From positions 31,944-95,943 of the forward strand of contig CAFBRK010000226.1 in assembly GCA_903231505.1 (NCBI GenBank): a stretch of 64,000 bases of DNA, read 5' to 3'. Numbering within the stretch: the first letter of the stretch is position 1; every line of letters starts with the position of its first letter. The translations under genes and the position numbers were made by a program. The notes below the pieces were generated by a model that did not search any database, had not been told where the DNA came from, and worked only from the letters and a program-made list of their open reading frames with translations. The DNA comes from Olavius algarvensis associated proteobacterium Delta 3. GTDB taxonomy: Bacteria > Desulfobacterota > Desulfobacteria > Desulfobacterales > CAFBRK01. Shown here one piece after another: positions 43,056 through 51,716 of this stretch.

Positions 43056-43859
43056 TCAAGACACGGTGGGCTTTATGGCCTCGATGTCGGCAGATCCCAC
43101 GTAGGACTCCGCCCCGCTTCCCGGGAACCATTCGCTGATCAACTCACCGCTTTTGGCCCGGATGGTGATGCGAACCTGATGGAATCCGATATCTGTCAGC
43201 ATCGCATTCAGATTCTCCACGAGTTCGGCCCCGGCAACGCATCCGGTGATAAGGGCTGCCTGTTGCCGCATCGGCTCAGGCAGCGGTTTGAGCGCTACCA
43301 CGTCCGATACGGCCAGGCGTCCTCCAGGGCGCAACACCCGAAACGCCTCGGCAAACACCCGCTGCTTTTTCGGAGACAGGTTGATGACGCAGTTGGAGAG
43401 GATCACATCCACGCTCTCGTCCGCAACGGGAATGTTCTCGATTTCACCCAGTCTGAATTCGACGTTGGTAGCCTCCATTTTTACGGCATTTTCCCTTGCC
43501 TTGGAAAGCATCTCCGGTGTCATGTCCACACCGATGACCCGCCCATCTTTGCCTACCGCTTTTCCTGCGAGAAAACAGTCGAACCCTGCCCCGCTGCCCA
43601 AATCGAGGACGGTCTCCCCGGGCTTTAGCTGTCCCAGAGCCGCCGGGTTGCCGCATCCCAAGCCAAGGTTGGCACCATCGACAACGCTGGAGAGTTCCTC
43701 AGAGGAATAGCCGATGAGTTGACCGGAAATGTCGGGCTGGGGGGCTGCGGAACCGCAGCAGGGAGAATTGGACGACGCACCGCAGCCACTGGATGAAGCG
43801 ATTTTTCCGTATCGATCCCGAACCATACGCAGAATCTGATCGGTCGAAAGACGATTCAT
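43056..43859 (-). CDS. arsM: Arsenite methyltransferase
   Basis: 267 residues, class I SAM-dependent methyltransferase of the ArsM type, methylating As(III). The SAM motif is VLDLGSGAGFDCFLAGKAVG, followed by GVDMTPEMLSKA and SNCVINLSPKK. Cysteines for As(III) binding include the N-terminal C-C pair (NSPCCGS), NCVIN and ITGCVAGAE. A palindromic operator-like site (43884-43899) precedes the gene and the ArsR-family gene is immediately upstream, so induction by arsenite or antimonite is likely. Confidence 0.92.
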   Translation of the reverse strand: MNRLSTDQILRMVRDRYGKIASSSGCGASSNSPCCGSAAPQPDISGQLIGYSSEELSSVVDGANLGLGCGNPAALGQLKPGETVLDLGSGAGFDCFLAGKAVGKDGRVIGVDMTPEMLSKARENAVKMEATNVEFRLGEIENIPVADESVDVILSNCVINLSPKKQRVFAEAFRVLRPGGRLAVSDVVALKPLPEPMRQQAALITGCVAGAELVENLNAMLTDIGFHQVRITIRAKSGELISEWFPGSGAESYVGSADIEAIKPTVS

Positions 43860-43883
43860 GCTACCTCCTTTTTATTTAGATAT

Positions 43884-43899
43884 TTCGATATATATCGAA
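43884..43899. promoter_or_regulatory. ArsR operator upstream of arsM
   Basis: TTCGATATATATCGAA is a perfect 16-base palindrome 25 bases before the arsM start. It matches the palindrome at the arsR start (44240-44255) in 15 of 16 positions. Confidence 0.65.
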
Positions 43900-43929
43900 T
43901 AATTAAGGTAAAAAAACACCCCGCCAAAA

Positions 43930-44247
43930 TCAGAAATCAAAAAATTCATGCAGCGCCTCCACCATGTTTGGGTCGACCCAGCATGCGATTTTCTGACCCT
44001 GCCGCTCGGTACGGATCAGGCCCACCCGGCGCAGCTCCTTGATGTGATGGGACACGGTGGATTTGGCAACGCTCAGCTCATCACCCAGTTCGCCAACATA
44101 TGCCGAACTCCCGGCATCGAAGTACCCCACCGTCCCCGGCTTGCAGCATGAAGCCAGCCGAACGAAAATGTTCAGCCGGTTTTCGTTGGAGAGTGCCTTG
44201 AAAACTTCAGCAAGCTGATCAAGTTTTTTATTTTTAAAGTTCGACAT
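43930..44247 (-). CDS. arsR: ArsR-family metalloregulator
   Basis: 105 residues, winged-helix repressor. The recognition helix is in AKSTVSHHIKELRRVGLI, and a Cys pair (LASCCKPG) near residue 34 is a plausible As(III) site. The start codon lies inside an operator-like palindrome, indicating autorepression. A truncated second copy lies at 46654-46842. Confidence 0.9.
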   Translation of the reverse strand: MSNFKNKKLDQLAEVFKALSNENRLNIFVRLASCCKPGTVGYFDAGSSAYVGELGDELSVAKSTVSHHIKELRRVGLIRTERQGQKIACWVDPNMVEALHEFFDF

Positions 44248-44255
44248 ATATCGAA
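44240..44255. promoter_or_regulatory. ArsR autoregulatory operator
   Basis: TTCGACATATATCGAA, a near-perfect palindrome, contains the arsR ATG (44245-44247 on the minus strand). The position implies repression of its own transcription or a very short leader. Confidence 0.6.
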
Positions 44256-44381
44256 CATATATGCCGGACGAGACTTTGTCAAGGGAAATTCTCCCGATTC
44301 AGAAAGGATCGCATGCAAGGAGAAATGCCCCTATCTCACAGATAACGTTGTCATCGCCCGGATCGGGTATTGCCCCGGGGG

Positions 44382-46097
44382 TCACGATCCCATGTCTTCA
44401 GCCGATCTATAGGTATTACCTCCTGAGGTCATCTGATTCCGTGTCAGGTACAATTTGGCATGCTGCACCTGCTTTCGGTCCGTTTCAACATTTCCGGTAG
44501 TTTCCATGAGCTTTTTAAAATACCAAACGGCTTCCTCCTTGTTCTTTACCATCTCTGCGGCAACGCCGGCCCCGTACAGACTGTTAAAGCGGTTGGCGCT
44601 CCGCCGAAGTACGGATTCATACTCTGCTTGGGCATCCTTGTATCGGCCCATGGCAAGAAGCATGTCTGCCAGCAATTCTCGAGCGGGCAGAATTTCCCCT
44701 GGGGTCACCGGGTGTTTCTCCGTCAAGGACTCCAGTTCCGCGGCCTGTTGCATGACACCCAAGGCCTCTTTTTCCCTCCCTTCTTGATACGTAATCCACG
44801 CCTTCGCCGATAATCGTTGAATTTCGATCTGGTTCGCCCAATAGGCAGACGTTTTTTCCGCCTTACCCTGCAAGGCCACGAGCTTCTCATATGCCTGCTT
44901 GGCCATAGCTACATTCCCGCTTCTTGCAGCACCGAGCGCCCTCGCAAAATAGGTGATCGCCTCCATCGCCGGAAATTTCCCAATGGGGTAATTAGCCGGC
45001 AAACCCGGGTCGAGAGCTGCGGCGTCGGCCCATTGCTGCCTTTCCAACGCGTAGCGTGCGGGGATGGCGGTGAAGGAATAAGAAGCCGCAATGTGGGTCT
45101 GAAAGGATCCTTCCAGGATCAGCAGCTCATCCATGACCTGTTTGGCACTGTCATCATCAGCCTGCTGCAAATAGGCATACACCAGGTAGTCGAGCGCGTG
45201 TGGGTAGTGTAACGAGATCTTATTGCCGGCCGGATGTTTCAGCGCCGCCTCTGCTGACCGTTTGTTGAATATGATTGATTCATCCCACAGCCCTACCCTC
45301 GTAAAGATGTGGGTCGGCATGTGAAGGGCGTGAGGGATATCGGGCGCGATTTCACCGTAGTTGTTGGCGATGTTCAACGCCTTGTAAGCCAATAGTGGAT
45401 AATCGTAGGCGTGTATCGCATAGTGGTGTGCTCCGGGATGATCGGAAACCTGGACCAGGATTGTTTCAGCAATAGCGCCCGCCTTCTTCTGTTTCTGGTA
45501 GATCTTGTCTCCCGGGCTGGCGGTGGCCAGATGCGCCAGCGCATAAAAACTGGCCGCTTCGATGTCTTCGGGAAAACGGCGATAGGCATTTTCCCACCCT
45601 GCTTCAAAATTTCTTAGATTCGCCGCTTCATCTTTTGTCCAACCTGCTTCGTAATAGGACGAAACAGCCGCAATGTAGGCATTCTCCCTATCCGTTTTTT
45701 GTCCGCGTGCCCTGGCTTCGGCAACTAGCGCCCGGCCTGTTTCAAAGTCCCCTCGACTGGGCTTATCCGACCAGAGGGGATGGATGTAGGTCATGGCCTG
45801 CCCCCAGTACCCCATGGCGCATTCCGGGTCTTGTTGGGTGGCTGCGGCGAACGATGCTCTCGCACCGTTGTATGTCATGTGGTGCAACAGGGCGCCACCC
45901 CTTTCGACCAGTTGATTCGCCGCATCGCTGCAAGACAATGGGAAACGAACCGTTCCGAGTCGATCTCCATAGCTATCGTTCAATTGTTCCGTGGCTTCAG
46001 CAGATGGCACCGAAAGCCGATATTCAGGGCCGAGCAGCGGTGCAACAACAAAGGTGAAAAGCACCAGAAACAGCCCATATGTATATATGGTTCTCAT
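44382..46097 (-). CDS. Secreted TPR-rich protein, unknown
   Basis: 571 residues. An N-terminal signal peptide (about 1-20, TYGLFLVLFTFVVAPLLG) is followed by multiple tetratricopeptide-like helical pairs (ASFAAATQQDPECAMGYWGQA; LADMLLAMGRYKDAQAEYESVL). Conserved-looking His/Asp-rich stretches (DHPGAHHYAIHAYD, HALHMPTHIFTRVG) are typical of a widespread but uncharacterised TPR family. The start at 46097 has a GGGAGGA site. It is co-directional with the ars genes but separated by ~130 bases, and a role in arsenic handling is not evident. Confidence 0.8.
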   Translation of the reverse strand: MRTIYTYGLFLVLFTFVVAPLLGPEYRLSVPSAEATEQLNDSYGDRLGTVRFPLSCSDAANQLVERGGALLHHMTYNGARASFAAATQQDPECAMGYWGQAMTYIHPLWSDKPSRGDFETGRALVAEARARGQKTDRENAYIAAVSSYYEAGWTKDEAANLRNFEAGWENAYRRFPEDIEAASFYALAHLATASPGDKIYQKQKKAGAIAETILVQVSDHPGAHHYAIHAYDYPLLAYKALNIANNYGEIAPDIPHALHMPTHIFTRVGLWDESIIFNKRSAEAALKHPAGNKISLHYPHALDYLVYAYLQQADDDSAKQVMDELLILEGSFQTHIAASYSFTAIPARYALERQQWADAAALDPGLPANYPIGKFPAMEAITYFARALGAARSGNVAMAKQAYEKLVALQGKAEKTSAYWANQIEIQRLSAKAWITYQEGREKEALGVMQQAAELESLTEKHPVTPGEILPARELLADMLLAMGRYKDAQAEYESVLRRSANRFNSLYGAGVAAEMVKNKEEAVWYFKKLMETTGNVETDRKQVQHAKLYLTRNQMTSGGNTYRSAEDMGS

Positions 46098-46653
46098 AGC
46101 GTCCTCCCGGTTCAATTTTGTAAATCGTTAAAGAAACGAATGATTTCGACAGGAATTAAGGGGAATTTCGGGGTAGAAAAGTCGAAGAATCAGCGTGTGC
46201 AACCCTGCAAATCACACAGTAACCTTATTTGGTTAATGAATATAAGGTTATCCCTTTACGGGTGATTTCAAGGAATGGACTATGGAATTTCTGAGCCGTG
46301 TGAAACGGAAACCCGTATAGAGCGATTGCCAGAATTTCGTTCCGATTCCTTTTACGATCAATGTATCACCGCAAAGTCGCAGAGTAGATATTGATTTTGC
46401 ATTCCGCTGCCCTTCGAGAGCCTCAAGACCAAGAGGGCGAAATTCAAAACGATCGTTTGGAAAAATACACATTAATATAATATGCTGCCGGGGCTCTTTG
46501 CCCGAATCCCCCTCTCAGGGATTCGGGGAAAAACACCGTTCCTTTGCGTCCTCTGCGACTCTGCGGTCATCGTTTCCAAATGTCTGCAAACGGAACAGAT
46601 CTATGACAACCACTACAGAAGCCGAAAGGGTCGTCAAGCTCAAGGATGGCCCG

Positions 46654-46842
46654 TTAGCGGGCGACACTCAGGTTATCAACGAATTCCCCCACAAGTGCGG
46701 AACTGTCTGTGTCAAAATATCCGACAGTCCCCGGCTTGGAGCAGGAAGCCAAACACATGAATAACTTCAACCGGTTCTCATTGGAAAACGACTTAAATAT
46801 TTGAGCACACTGATCCAGCTTTACATTTGGAAATTTTGACAT
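46654..46842 (-). pseudogene. Truncated second arsR copy
   Basis: 62 codons matching the first 60 residues of the arsR at 43930-44247 (KLDQxAxxFKxxSNENRL, then CxKPGTVGYFD, then VGE). The frame stops right before the recognition helix, so it cannot bind DNA in the normal way. The sequence beyond the break is unrelated. Confidence 0.8.
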
Positions 46843-46850
46843 ATGTCGAA
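46835..46850. promoter_or_regulatory. Third ArsR-type operator at the arsR remnant
   Basis: TTTGACATATGTCGAA is the same palindrome with one arm changed by a single base, again covering the start codon. It may still bind the intact ArsR. Confidence 0.5.
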
Positions 46851-47123
46851 CTGAAATCTACCATCGAACGGCTGTCATGAGGATTACTACGTTTCAGTGA
46901 ATATCGAGATCACCTTGCCCCAATGATCACCGTTTTTTGTTATGAGGGCAAAACCGCAAAACCGAATCGGCGCACATGACACGAATCACTGTTCACGGGT
47001 TTGACCCCGGATACGTGAATGTGCAATTGGAGTCGGACAACCGTTTTGCGGCCTTTGTAGTCGTTTCGATAATATGTCCCGATAGAAGGCAGGGGGCCGG
47101 GGTCTGGATGCGGAGGCGTTTAA

Positions 47124-47546
47124 ATGGCCGGCGACGTATCTCATCTGTACACGCTTAACATTGCCGTGAGCTGGGGGCTTTTTGTACTGATATGGTTGGT
47201 ACAGATCATCATATACCCCGGATTTCGTCGAATACGATCGGGGGATTTCGTGACGTACCACCGTTGGTATGTGAGGCGGATTTCCGTCATTGTGCTCCCT
47301 TTAATGATATGCGAAGTGGTGATGACCCTCGGCTGGCTGACGCAGACAAAATTTTCCCTGTATTCCTCGGTTTCCGCTTTTCTGGTCGTTGTCATATGGC
47401 TATCCACCTTCAGGCTGCAGGTTCCGATTCACAAACGCCTTCAATCAGGCAAAGATAACGCATGCATCGATCGATTGGTGACCACAAATTGGATTCGTAC
47501 CATGGCGTGGAGTTTGAAGGCGGCATTCGTGATACTTGCCGCCTAA
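47124..47546 (+). CDS. Small four-helix membrane protein
   Basis: 140 residues with four hydrophobic segments at roughly 8-28, 50-72, 78-96 and 121-138. A charged motif follows helix one (IYPGFRRIRSGDFVTYHRWYVRRI). It resembles small DUF1772-like membrane proteins in size and layout only. No partner is evident in the flanking genes. Confidence 0.65.
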   Translation: MAGDVSHLYTLNIAVSWGLFVLIWLVQIIIYPGFRRIRSGDFVTYHRWYVRRISVIVLPLMICEVVMTLGWLTQTKFSLYSSVSAFLVVVIWLSTFRLQVPIHKRLQSGKDNACIDRLVTTNWIRTMAWSLKAAFVILAA

Positions 47547-47637
47547 AAGGGCTACCCATGACGGATCACGTTGCTACGTATGGGCGATTGGGTGAACGGG
47601 TGGTATATGAAACTTATAAACTCATTACCGGCCCTCT

Positions 47638-48177
47638 TTACATTTCTTTCGGCTCGATCAACGGCAGTTCGACCTCCTCGTCCATCTCCAGTCTGAATTC
47701 GACACCCAGCACTTCCTGGATATGGATTTCGAATGTGGCATAAACAATGTTGCCGCCGGGGAAAAAGTGGCCCCCGTACAACCGGCCTTCCGGAGTTACC
47801 ACCAGTCCATGGAAATGGATGAATGGCTCACCTGTCTGCGGTATACCGAATCGGCCCATACCGGACCACATCTCGATCGGTCCCGGCAGGTTCACGTTGG
47901 GCAGGCGCTCCACCCGCTCCGGATCGTTACGGCTGAGCACGATCCCCCTTGAAAACGTCGCTTTGGCAAGGCTGCCGAATCCATTCACCCAAGCCGACCG
48001 GACCCTGTGGGCATCGGCCATTTCGATAATGCCGTGCAAAAGATCACATCCCGGCAGCAGACGGCCGCTAATAATCCGGCCCGGCCGGCCTTCAGCGCTC
48101 CGGAACCGCTGGTTGCCCTCGTGCTGCTGCCATATATACCACGGGAAACTTTCTATCTGTTGTTTGTTCTCATTCAT
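47638..48177 (-). CDS. PPC (DUF296) domain protein
   Basis: 179 residues with the plant-and-prokaryote-conserved domain: RLLPGCDLLHGIIEMADAH, SAWVNGFGSLAKATFSRG, and the family's His-rich/Gly-rich strand IHFHGLVVTPEGRLYGGHFF. Prokaryotic members are trimeric cytoplasmic proteins, some probably metal-binding, without a settled function. It is a single gene bounded downstream by the small membrane protein gene and upstream by the MITE-like element. Confidence 0.83.
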   Translation of the reverse strand: MNENKQQIESFPWYIWQQHEGNQRFRSAEGRPGRIISGRLLPGCDLLHGIIEMADAHRVRSAWVNGFGSLAKATFSRGIVLSRNDPERVERLPNVNLPGPIEMWSGMGRFGIPQTGEPFIHFHGLVVTPEGRLYGGHFFPGGNIVYATFEIHIQEVLGVEFRLEMDEEVELPLIEPKEM

Positions 48178-48212
48178 GACGTCGATACCCAGTTGTTAGT
48201 GATCCTTCACCG

Positions 48213-48477
48213 TTAACCCGGACATTGCACCAAACGGAGACCTTCATGGGCAAGGCATTTCGAGATGAAGCTGTAGTCCGACTACCGCGAATCTCGAATA
48301 ACACCGGCCATGGAGGTCTCCGTTTGGCCCGCAGGGTGATATCTTTTCAGGCCGTTCACCAGTTTTATAATGTGACGAATTGTATCGCGGGCCCATGCCT
48401 CCGAATTCATGTTAAGATAACAAAATTGTTTCTTTTTAGACTTTTGCTGAAAAGATATCATGCAATGTTCGGGTTAC
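48213..48477. repeat. MITE-like element with nested inverted repeats
   Basis: The ends are near-identical in inverted orientation: TTAACCCGGACATTGCA (48213-48229) and, on the other strand, GTAACCCGAACATTGCA (48477-48461). Inside are a ~20 bp dyad (CCAAACGGAGACC... near 48231 with its complement near 48310-48329) and a perfect 14 bp pair (48337-48350 with 48447-48460). No coding frame. A partial copy lies at 42996-43048. Confidence 0.65.
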
Positions 48478-48563
48478 ATTTTTTCCGGGTCTGCCGGCTG
48501 AGAAGATTGCTCTCAGGCGCCAAACACCGGACAGGACGAAAGAGAGATAGCAAGGTGTCGAGC

Positions 48564-49328
48564 TTATAGCATCACCGACCCGCCATTGCTGTCCAGGCAG
48601 GCCCCGTTCAAGTAGGATGCCGAGTCGCTTAGCATGAATGCGATAACACGGGCGTGTTCCTCGGGGTCCGCCAGGCGCCCCAGGGCAATGCGTGCTTCCA
48701 GGCCTTCGATCTCATCGGGCTTCATGTTGTCGTGAATCATGGGAGTGTGGGTGGCGCCGGGGCAGAAGGCATTGGCGCGTATGCCGCGGGTGCACAGCTC
48801 ACGCGCCATGTGCCGGGTGATGCCGATTACCGCATGCTTGGAGGCACAATAGTGCGCGCCACCGATCAGGCTGATCGAACGTCCAGCCACGCTGGCCACG
48901 TTGACGATGGCGCCGCCACCCTGTTTGAGCATCTCTCGAACAACAAACTGGTTGCACATAAAGAGCCCCCGCACATTCGTGGCCATCAGTTCGTCCCACT
49001 CGTGCATGGGGATGTCCGGAAAACCCGTTCGGAACAAAATGCCGGCGCTCGTCACCAGGAAATCGATCTTGCCGAACCGGGATAGGGTCCCATCCACCAT
49101 GCGCTGGACATCACTCTGTTTGGACACGTCGGCATCAATAGACAGGGGCGCGGTAGAACATATTTCCTCACAGGCACGGGCAGCCGCCTCCAGGCCGGAG
49201 GTATCCCGGTCCACCAGGGCCAGACCGGCATTTGATTCCGCCAACAAGAGGGCCACTGCTTTTCCGATACCGCTGGCCGCTCCCGTTACAATGCCGTGTT
49301 GATCGCTGAAGTCGTATCGTGTGTTCAT
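48564..49328 (-). CDS. Short-chain dehydrogenase/reductase
   Basis: 254 residues, classical SDR. The cofactor motif is GIVTGAASGIGKAVALL, with the Asp that selects NAD(H) in LALVDRD, NVASVAG before the catalytic Ser region, and the Tyr-x-x-x-Lys pair in HYCASKHAVIG. SYLNGACLDSNGG is the usual C-terminal signature. The substrate is unknown. The start at 49328 has an AGGAG site; the codon before it is TTG. Confidence 0.92.
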   Translation of the reverse strand: MNTRYDFSDQHGIVTGAASGIGKAVALLLAESNAGLALVDRDTSGLEAAARACEEICSTAPLSIDADVSKQSDVQRMVDGTLSRFGKIDFLVTSAGILFRTGFPDIPMHEWDELMATNVRGLFMCNQFVVREMLKQGGGAIVNVASVAGRSISLIGGAHYCASKHAVIGITRHMARELCTRGIRANAFCPGATHTPMIHDNMKPDEIEGLEARIALGRLADPEEHARVIAFMLSDSASYLNGACLDSNGGSVML

Positions 49329-49657
49329 CAATGCTCCTTTTTCCGCATGGCGTGTTTATGAACATCCGTGATCGTCATGAAAACGGATGCTCGAATCCCA
49401 AAAATCGGGCAAGGCCCAAAGACACGTTACAGGCTCCTCCACTCCTTGCCAATTCAAATCTTTCTTTCCGGTCCGACAAATTCCGTGAGAGCGGTCAGCG
49501 ATGCCGTTCTGCTCCATATGGGCGATGGTACCCGTGCCTGTTGAGGCCACCTTTGACAATTCCAAACAACTGCTTGACACATTTTTCCTATAGAACTTGC
49601 AGTGTTATATAACTTTTAGTAAAATGTTGCATAACTTTCAGCGATATAGGAAGTGCT
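49329..49657. promoter_or_regulatory. Intergenic region holding divergent starts
   Basis: 329 bases upstream of both the SDR gene (minus) and the RHH-like gene (plus). The only structure seen is the paired 14-base repeat listed separately. A TTGACA hexamer is at 49574-49579, without a clear -10 partner. Confidence 0.4.
49603..49638 (+). promoter_or_regulatory. Operator-like pair of 14-base direct repeats
   Basis: TGTTATATAACTTT (49603-49616) and TGTTGCATAACTTT (49625-49638) are direct repeats 22 bases apart, about two helical turns. Each contains a GTTAnnnAAC-like palindrome. They lie 20 bases upstream of the RHH-like gene, as expected for autoregulation. Confidence 0.5.
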
Positions 49658-50050
49658 ATGCGTACCATAGAAATCGACTTTGAGGTATACAAGGCGTTGA
49701 TGCTCCGACGAAAGTCGGAGGAGGTCTCCTTTAACGATGTGCTCAGGGACCTGCTGAACCTCTCTCCGTCTACATCCTTCAAGAGCCCGGTCAAAATAGA
49801 GCGAACCGATCGACCTTGGATGAGTCGGGGCGTCAAGTTTCCCCACGGCACGGAGTTCCGGAGCACCTACAACGGCATTGAGTATACGGGGCAAGTGAAC
49901 AATGGCGCTCTCGTCGTGGAGGGCGAAAGATTCGATTCATCATCGGAAGCCGCCTTCTTCATTACCGGTGATGAGGTAGATGGCTGGTATTTCTGGGAGT
50001 GCAAAATGCCTGGAACGGACTCCTGGAAGGGGATCAACAGCTTTCGTTAG
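49658..50050 (+). CDS. RHH-like / RAMA-like DNA-binding protein
   Basis: 130 residues. The first ~35 residues (RTIEIDFEVYKALMLRRKSE then FNDVLRDLLNL) have the strand-helix-helix pattern of a ribbon-helix-helix domain and resemble the SeqA N-terminus. The C-terminal part (GTEFRSTYNGIEYTGQV, then SSEAAFFITG and GWYFWECK) resembles the RAMA/DUF2924-type domain linked to DNA-modifying systems. An AGGAAG site precedes the ATG. Probably a small sequence-specific DNA-binding protein; domain calls are by pattern only. Confidence 0.65.
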   Translation: MRTIEIDFEVYKALMLRRKSEEVSFNDVLRDLLNLSPSTSFKSPVKIERTDRPWMSRGVKFPHGTEFRSTYNGIEYTGQVNNGALVVEGERFDSSSEAAFFITGDEVDGWYFWECKMPGTDSWKGINSFR

Positions 50051-50382
50051 GTCTTATATTTTCCGCATCGAAGCCCTGATACCCGGTCCCTAAGCTTTGG
50101 ACCATTCGGTTCTTCTCCAATTTAGTTGGAGAAGAGGGCCCAGGGCTTGCCTGCCTCCGGCATGGATTCAAGGTTTACCCGCTAGTCCTGCCCCCCCTGA
50201 GCCTTTCGTAGAGACCAAGCGCAAAGCGTCGAAGGATGAACCCTCTGCGATCTCACTGGTTCAATTGGGAAATATTTTCCTGCTTTGCCTGAATTATCTG
50301 CAACGAATTGGGAGATGATCCATATTTTTTATTCAAGACCCGACCCGTTTGCGTTACTGCGATTGCCATTGTGGTACGTTCA
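50051..50382. other. Gene-free gap
   Basis: 332 bases between the RHH-like gene and the pYEATS gene, with no credible frame, strong hairpin or repeat. Confidence 0.4.
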
Positions 50383-51060
50383 TCAAAACCTGAGATGATG
50401 GGATAGTTTCTGAACCTCTCCGTTTTTAAGAAATGCCCGTATCCGGATCTCAAACGTTCCCCATCCAATCGCTGAGAAGGCGAAAGCACGGTTTTCTGTT
50501 CCACGTTGACGTACTTCGTGTACTCTTTCAGGAAATGTGGGATGAAGCGTATATTCGACAAACCGTATCCGGTCCAGGGCATTGGTGGGCCCCTGGATGA
50601 ACACCGTCCACTTCCACCTGTCGTTGCCAAGGGAATCGGCCACATTACCTGTTTTTACCGGTAGGGGATTAGCGACGGGCGGTGATTTAAAGATGAGCAT
50701 ATGCTTCAGGTGACGATTTTCTTTTTCCTTATCCTTGAAGAAAACTTTGAGTGAGATCTCAAAGGGCTTCCGTCCGATGTTCGTGAGGCCGAATGGATAG
50801 CGCGGATCTCCGATCCTATCCTCCCTCCGGACAGAAGCAGCCGAAGTTGTTTGCAGAGTATATTCCACGCCGTTTATGTCATCAAGAATTTCCTGGGATG
50901 CCTGGACGTAAACCTTCCATTTCCATTTGCCGCCCCCAAGGTATTCTGAGATGTTGTGAGTAGTAATTTCCTGGGCAAACAATGTAAGTGGTGAGATCGT
51001 AAACAAGACTATGGATATCAATATAGCAAACGGTGTTTTCATCAGAACTTGGTATTTCAT
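50383..51060 (-). CDS. Secreted protein with two pYEATS-like domains
   Basis: 225 residues. A signal peptide (about 7-30, FAILISIVLFTISPLTLFAQ) is followed by two repeats of about 90 residues, each with a W-K-W-x-V-(Y/F)-x-Q motif and VEYTL-H/Q-PTF-like strand (GGGKWKWKVYVQA; NDRWKWTVFIQG then FVEYTLHPTFPERVHEV). This matches the prokaryotic YEATS-like (pYEATS) fold. Most such domains are cytoplasmic effector-linked modules, so two copies behind a signal peptide is unusual. An in-frame ATG at 51042 is an alternative start. No partner gene adjoins it. Confidence 0.75.
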   Translation of the reverse strand: MKYQVLMKTPFAILISIVLFTISPLTLFAQEITTHNISEYLGGGKWKWKVYVQASQEILDDINGVEYTLQTTSAASVRREDRIGDPRYPFGLTNIGRKPFEISLKVFFKDKEKENRHLKHMLIFKSPPVANPLPVKTGNVADSLGNDRWKWTVFIQGPTNALDRIRFVEYTLHPTFPERVHEVRQRGTENRAFAFSAIGWGTFEIRIRAFLKNGEVQKLSHHLRF

Positions 51061-51445
51061 AATTCAGCGTTTGTCATCGAAAGATCTGTTTTTGGTGTTT
51101 CTATTCTTTTACTTCATCAATTATATCAAATTATATCGATTACAGCTATATTCGGGGCCGATATCGCCTTTTCGAGGGTTGGGCGCGGCAAGCTCACCAT
51201 CCTGAGCAAGGTCGAAGGAGAATCCAGTAAGCAGCAAACCGATTCCGGATGCCGGTCGCAGATCCCCTAATCAGCGGGGATCGGGGTCCGGCATGACGAT
51301 GGATTCTTCGGATTCATTCGGAACGCAATTGTGGCAATCGCTATAAAGAACGAAAATGGGGGGCGGTTAGGATTTTATGCGTTTCTTATCGGACATTGTA
51401 CCAAGTGCGCAATAAGATCCCCCTTACCGATTTGACCCCAGCCCG
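51061..51445. other. Gene-free gap with no clear features
   Basis: Contains the probable promoter of the pYEATS gene and low-complexity intergenic sequence. A short match to the MITE-like end (GGACATTGTACCAA near 51391) is too weak to call. Confidence 0.4.
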
Positions 51446-51476
51446 AAAAAAAAGGCCGCCAGACATTCTGACGACC
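51446..51476 (-). terminator. Rho-independent terminator of the tRNA unit
   Basis: On the minus strand, a 10 bp stem (two G-U pairs) with a three-base loop at 51454-51476 is followed by eight T residues. It lies 12 bases beyond the tRNA-Glu 3' end. Confidence 0.88.
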
Positions 51477-51488
51477 ATCGATTTCATG

Positions 51489-51566
51489 TGGCGTCCCCAA
51501 GGGGATTTGAACCCCTGTTGCCGGCGTGAAAGGCCGGTGTCCTGGACCAGGCTAGACGATGGGGAC
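51489..51566 (-). tRNA. tRNA-Glu (anticodon TTC)
   Basis: A complete cloverleaf on the minus strand: acceptor GTCCCCA pairs with TGGGGAC, the anticodon loop is CTTTCAC with TTC, the T-arm contains GGTTCAAATCC, and CCA is encoded. Confidence 0.95.
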
Positions 51567-51574
51567 GGGATATG

Positions 51575-51650
51575 TGGTGGGCCGTGCTGGGCTCGAACCA
51601 GCGACTCTCTGCTTAAAAGGCAGATACTCTACCGACTGAGTTAACGGCCC
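51575..51650 (-). tRNA. tRNA-Lys (anticodon TTT)
   Basis: A complete 76-base cloverleaf on the minus strand: acceptor GGGCCGT pairs with ACGGCCC, anticodon loop CTTTTAA, T-arm GGTTCGAGCCC, and encoded CCA. It is transcribed just before tRNA-Glu. Confidence 0.95.
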
Positions 51651-51716
51651 CTATAAAGACTTGGAAATCTAACTTCATCAAAAAGCCTTGTCAAGGGAAA
51701 ATGGTACCGACATGGT

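Larger units (their letters stand above)
46098..47123. repeat. Repeat- and remnant-rich intergenic region
   Basis: About 1 kb without an intact gene. It contains a truncated arsR (46654-46842), two CGCAGAG-type repeats in inverted orientation (46368-46384 and 46541-46566), and a 9 bp hairpin CCGAATCCC...GGGATTCGG (46501-46525). It looks like a region that has gathered insertions and deletions. Confidence 0.55.
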
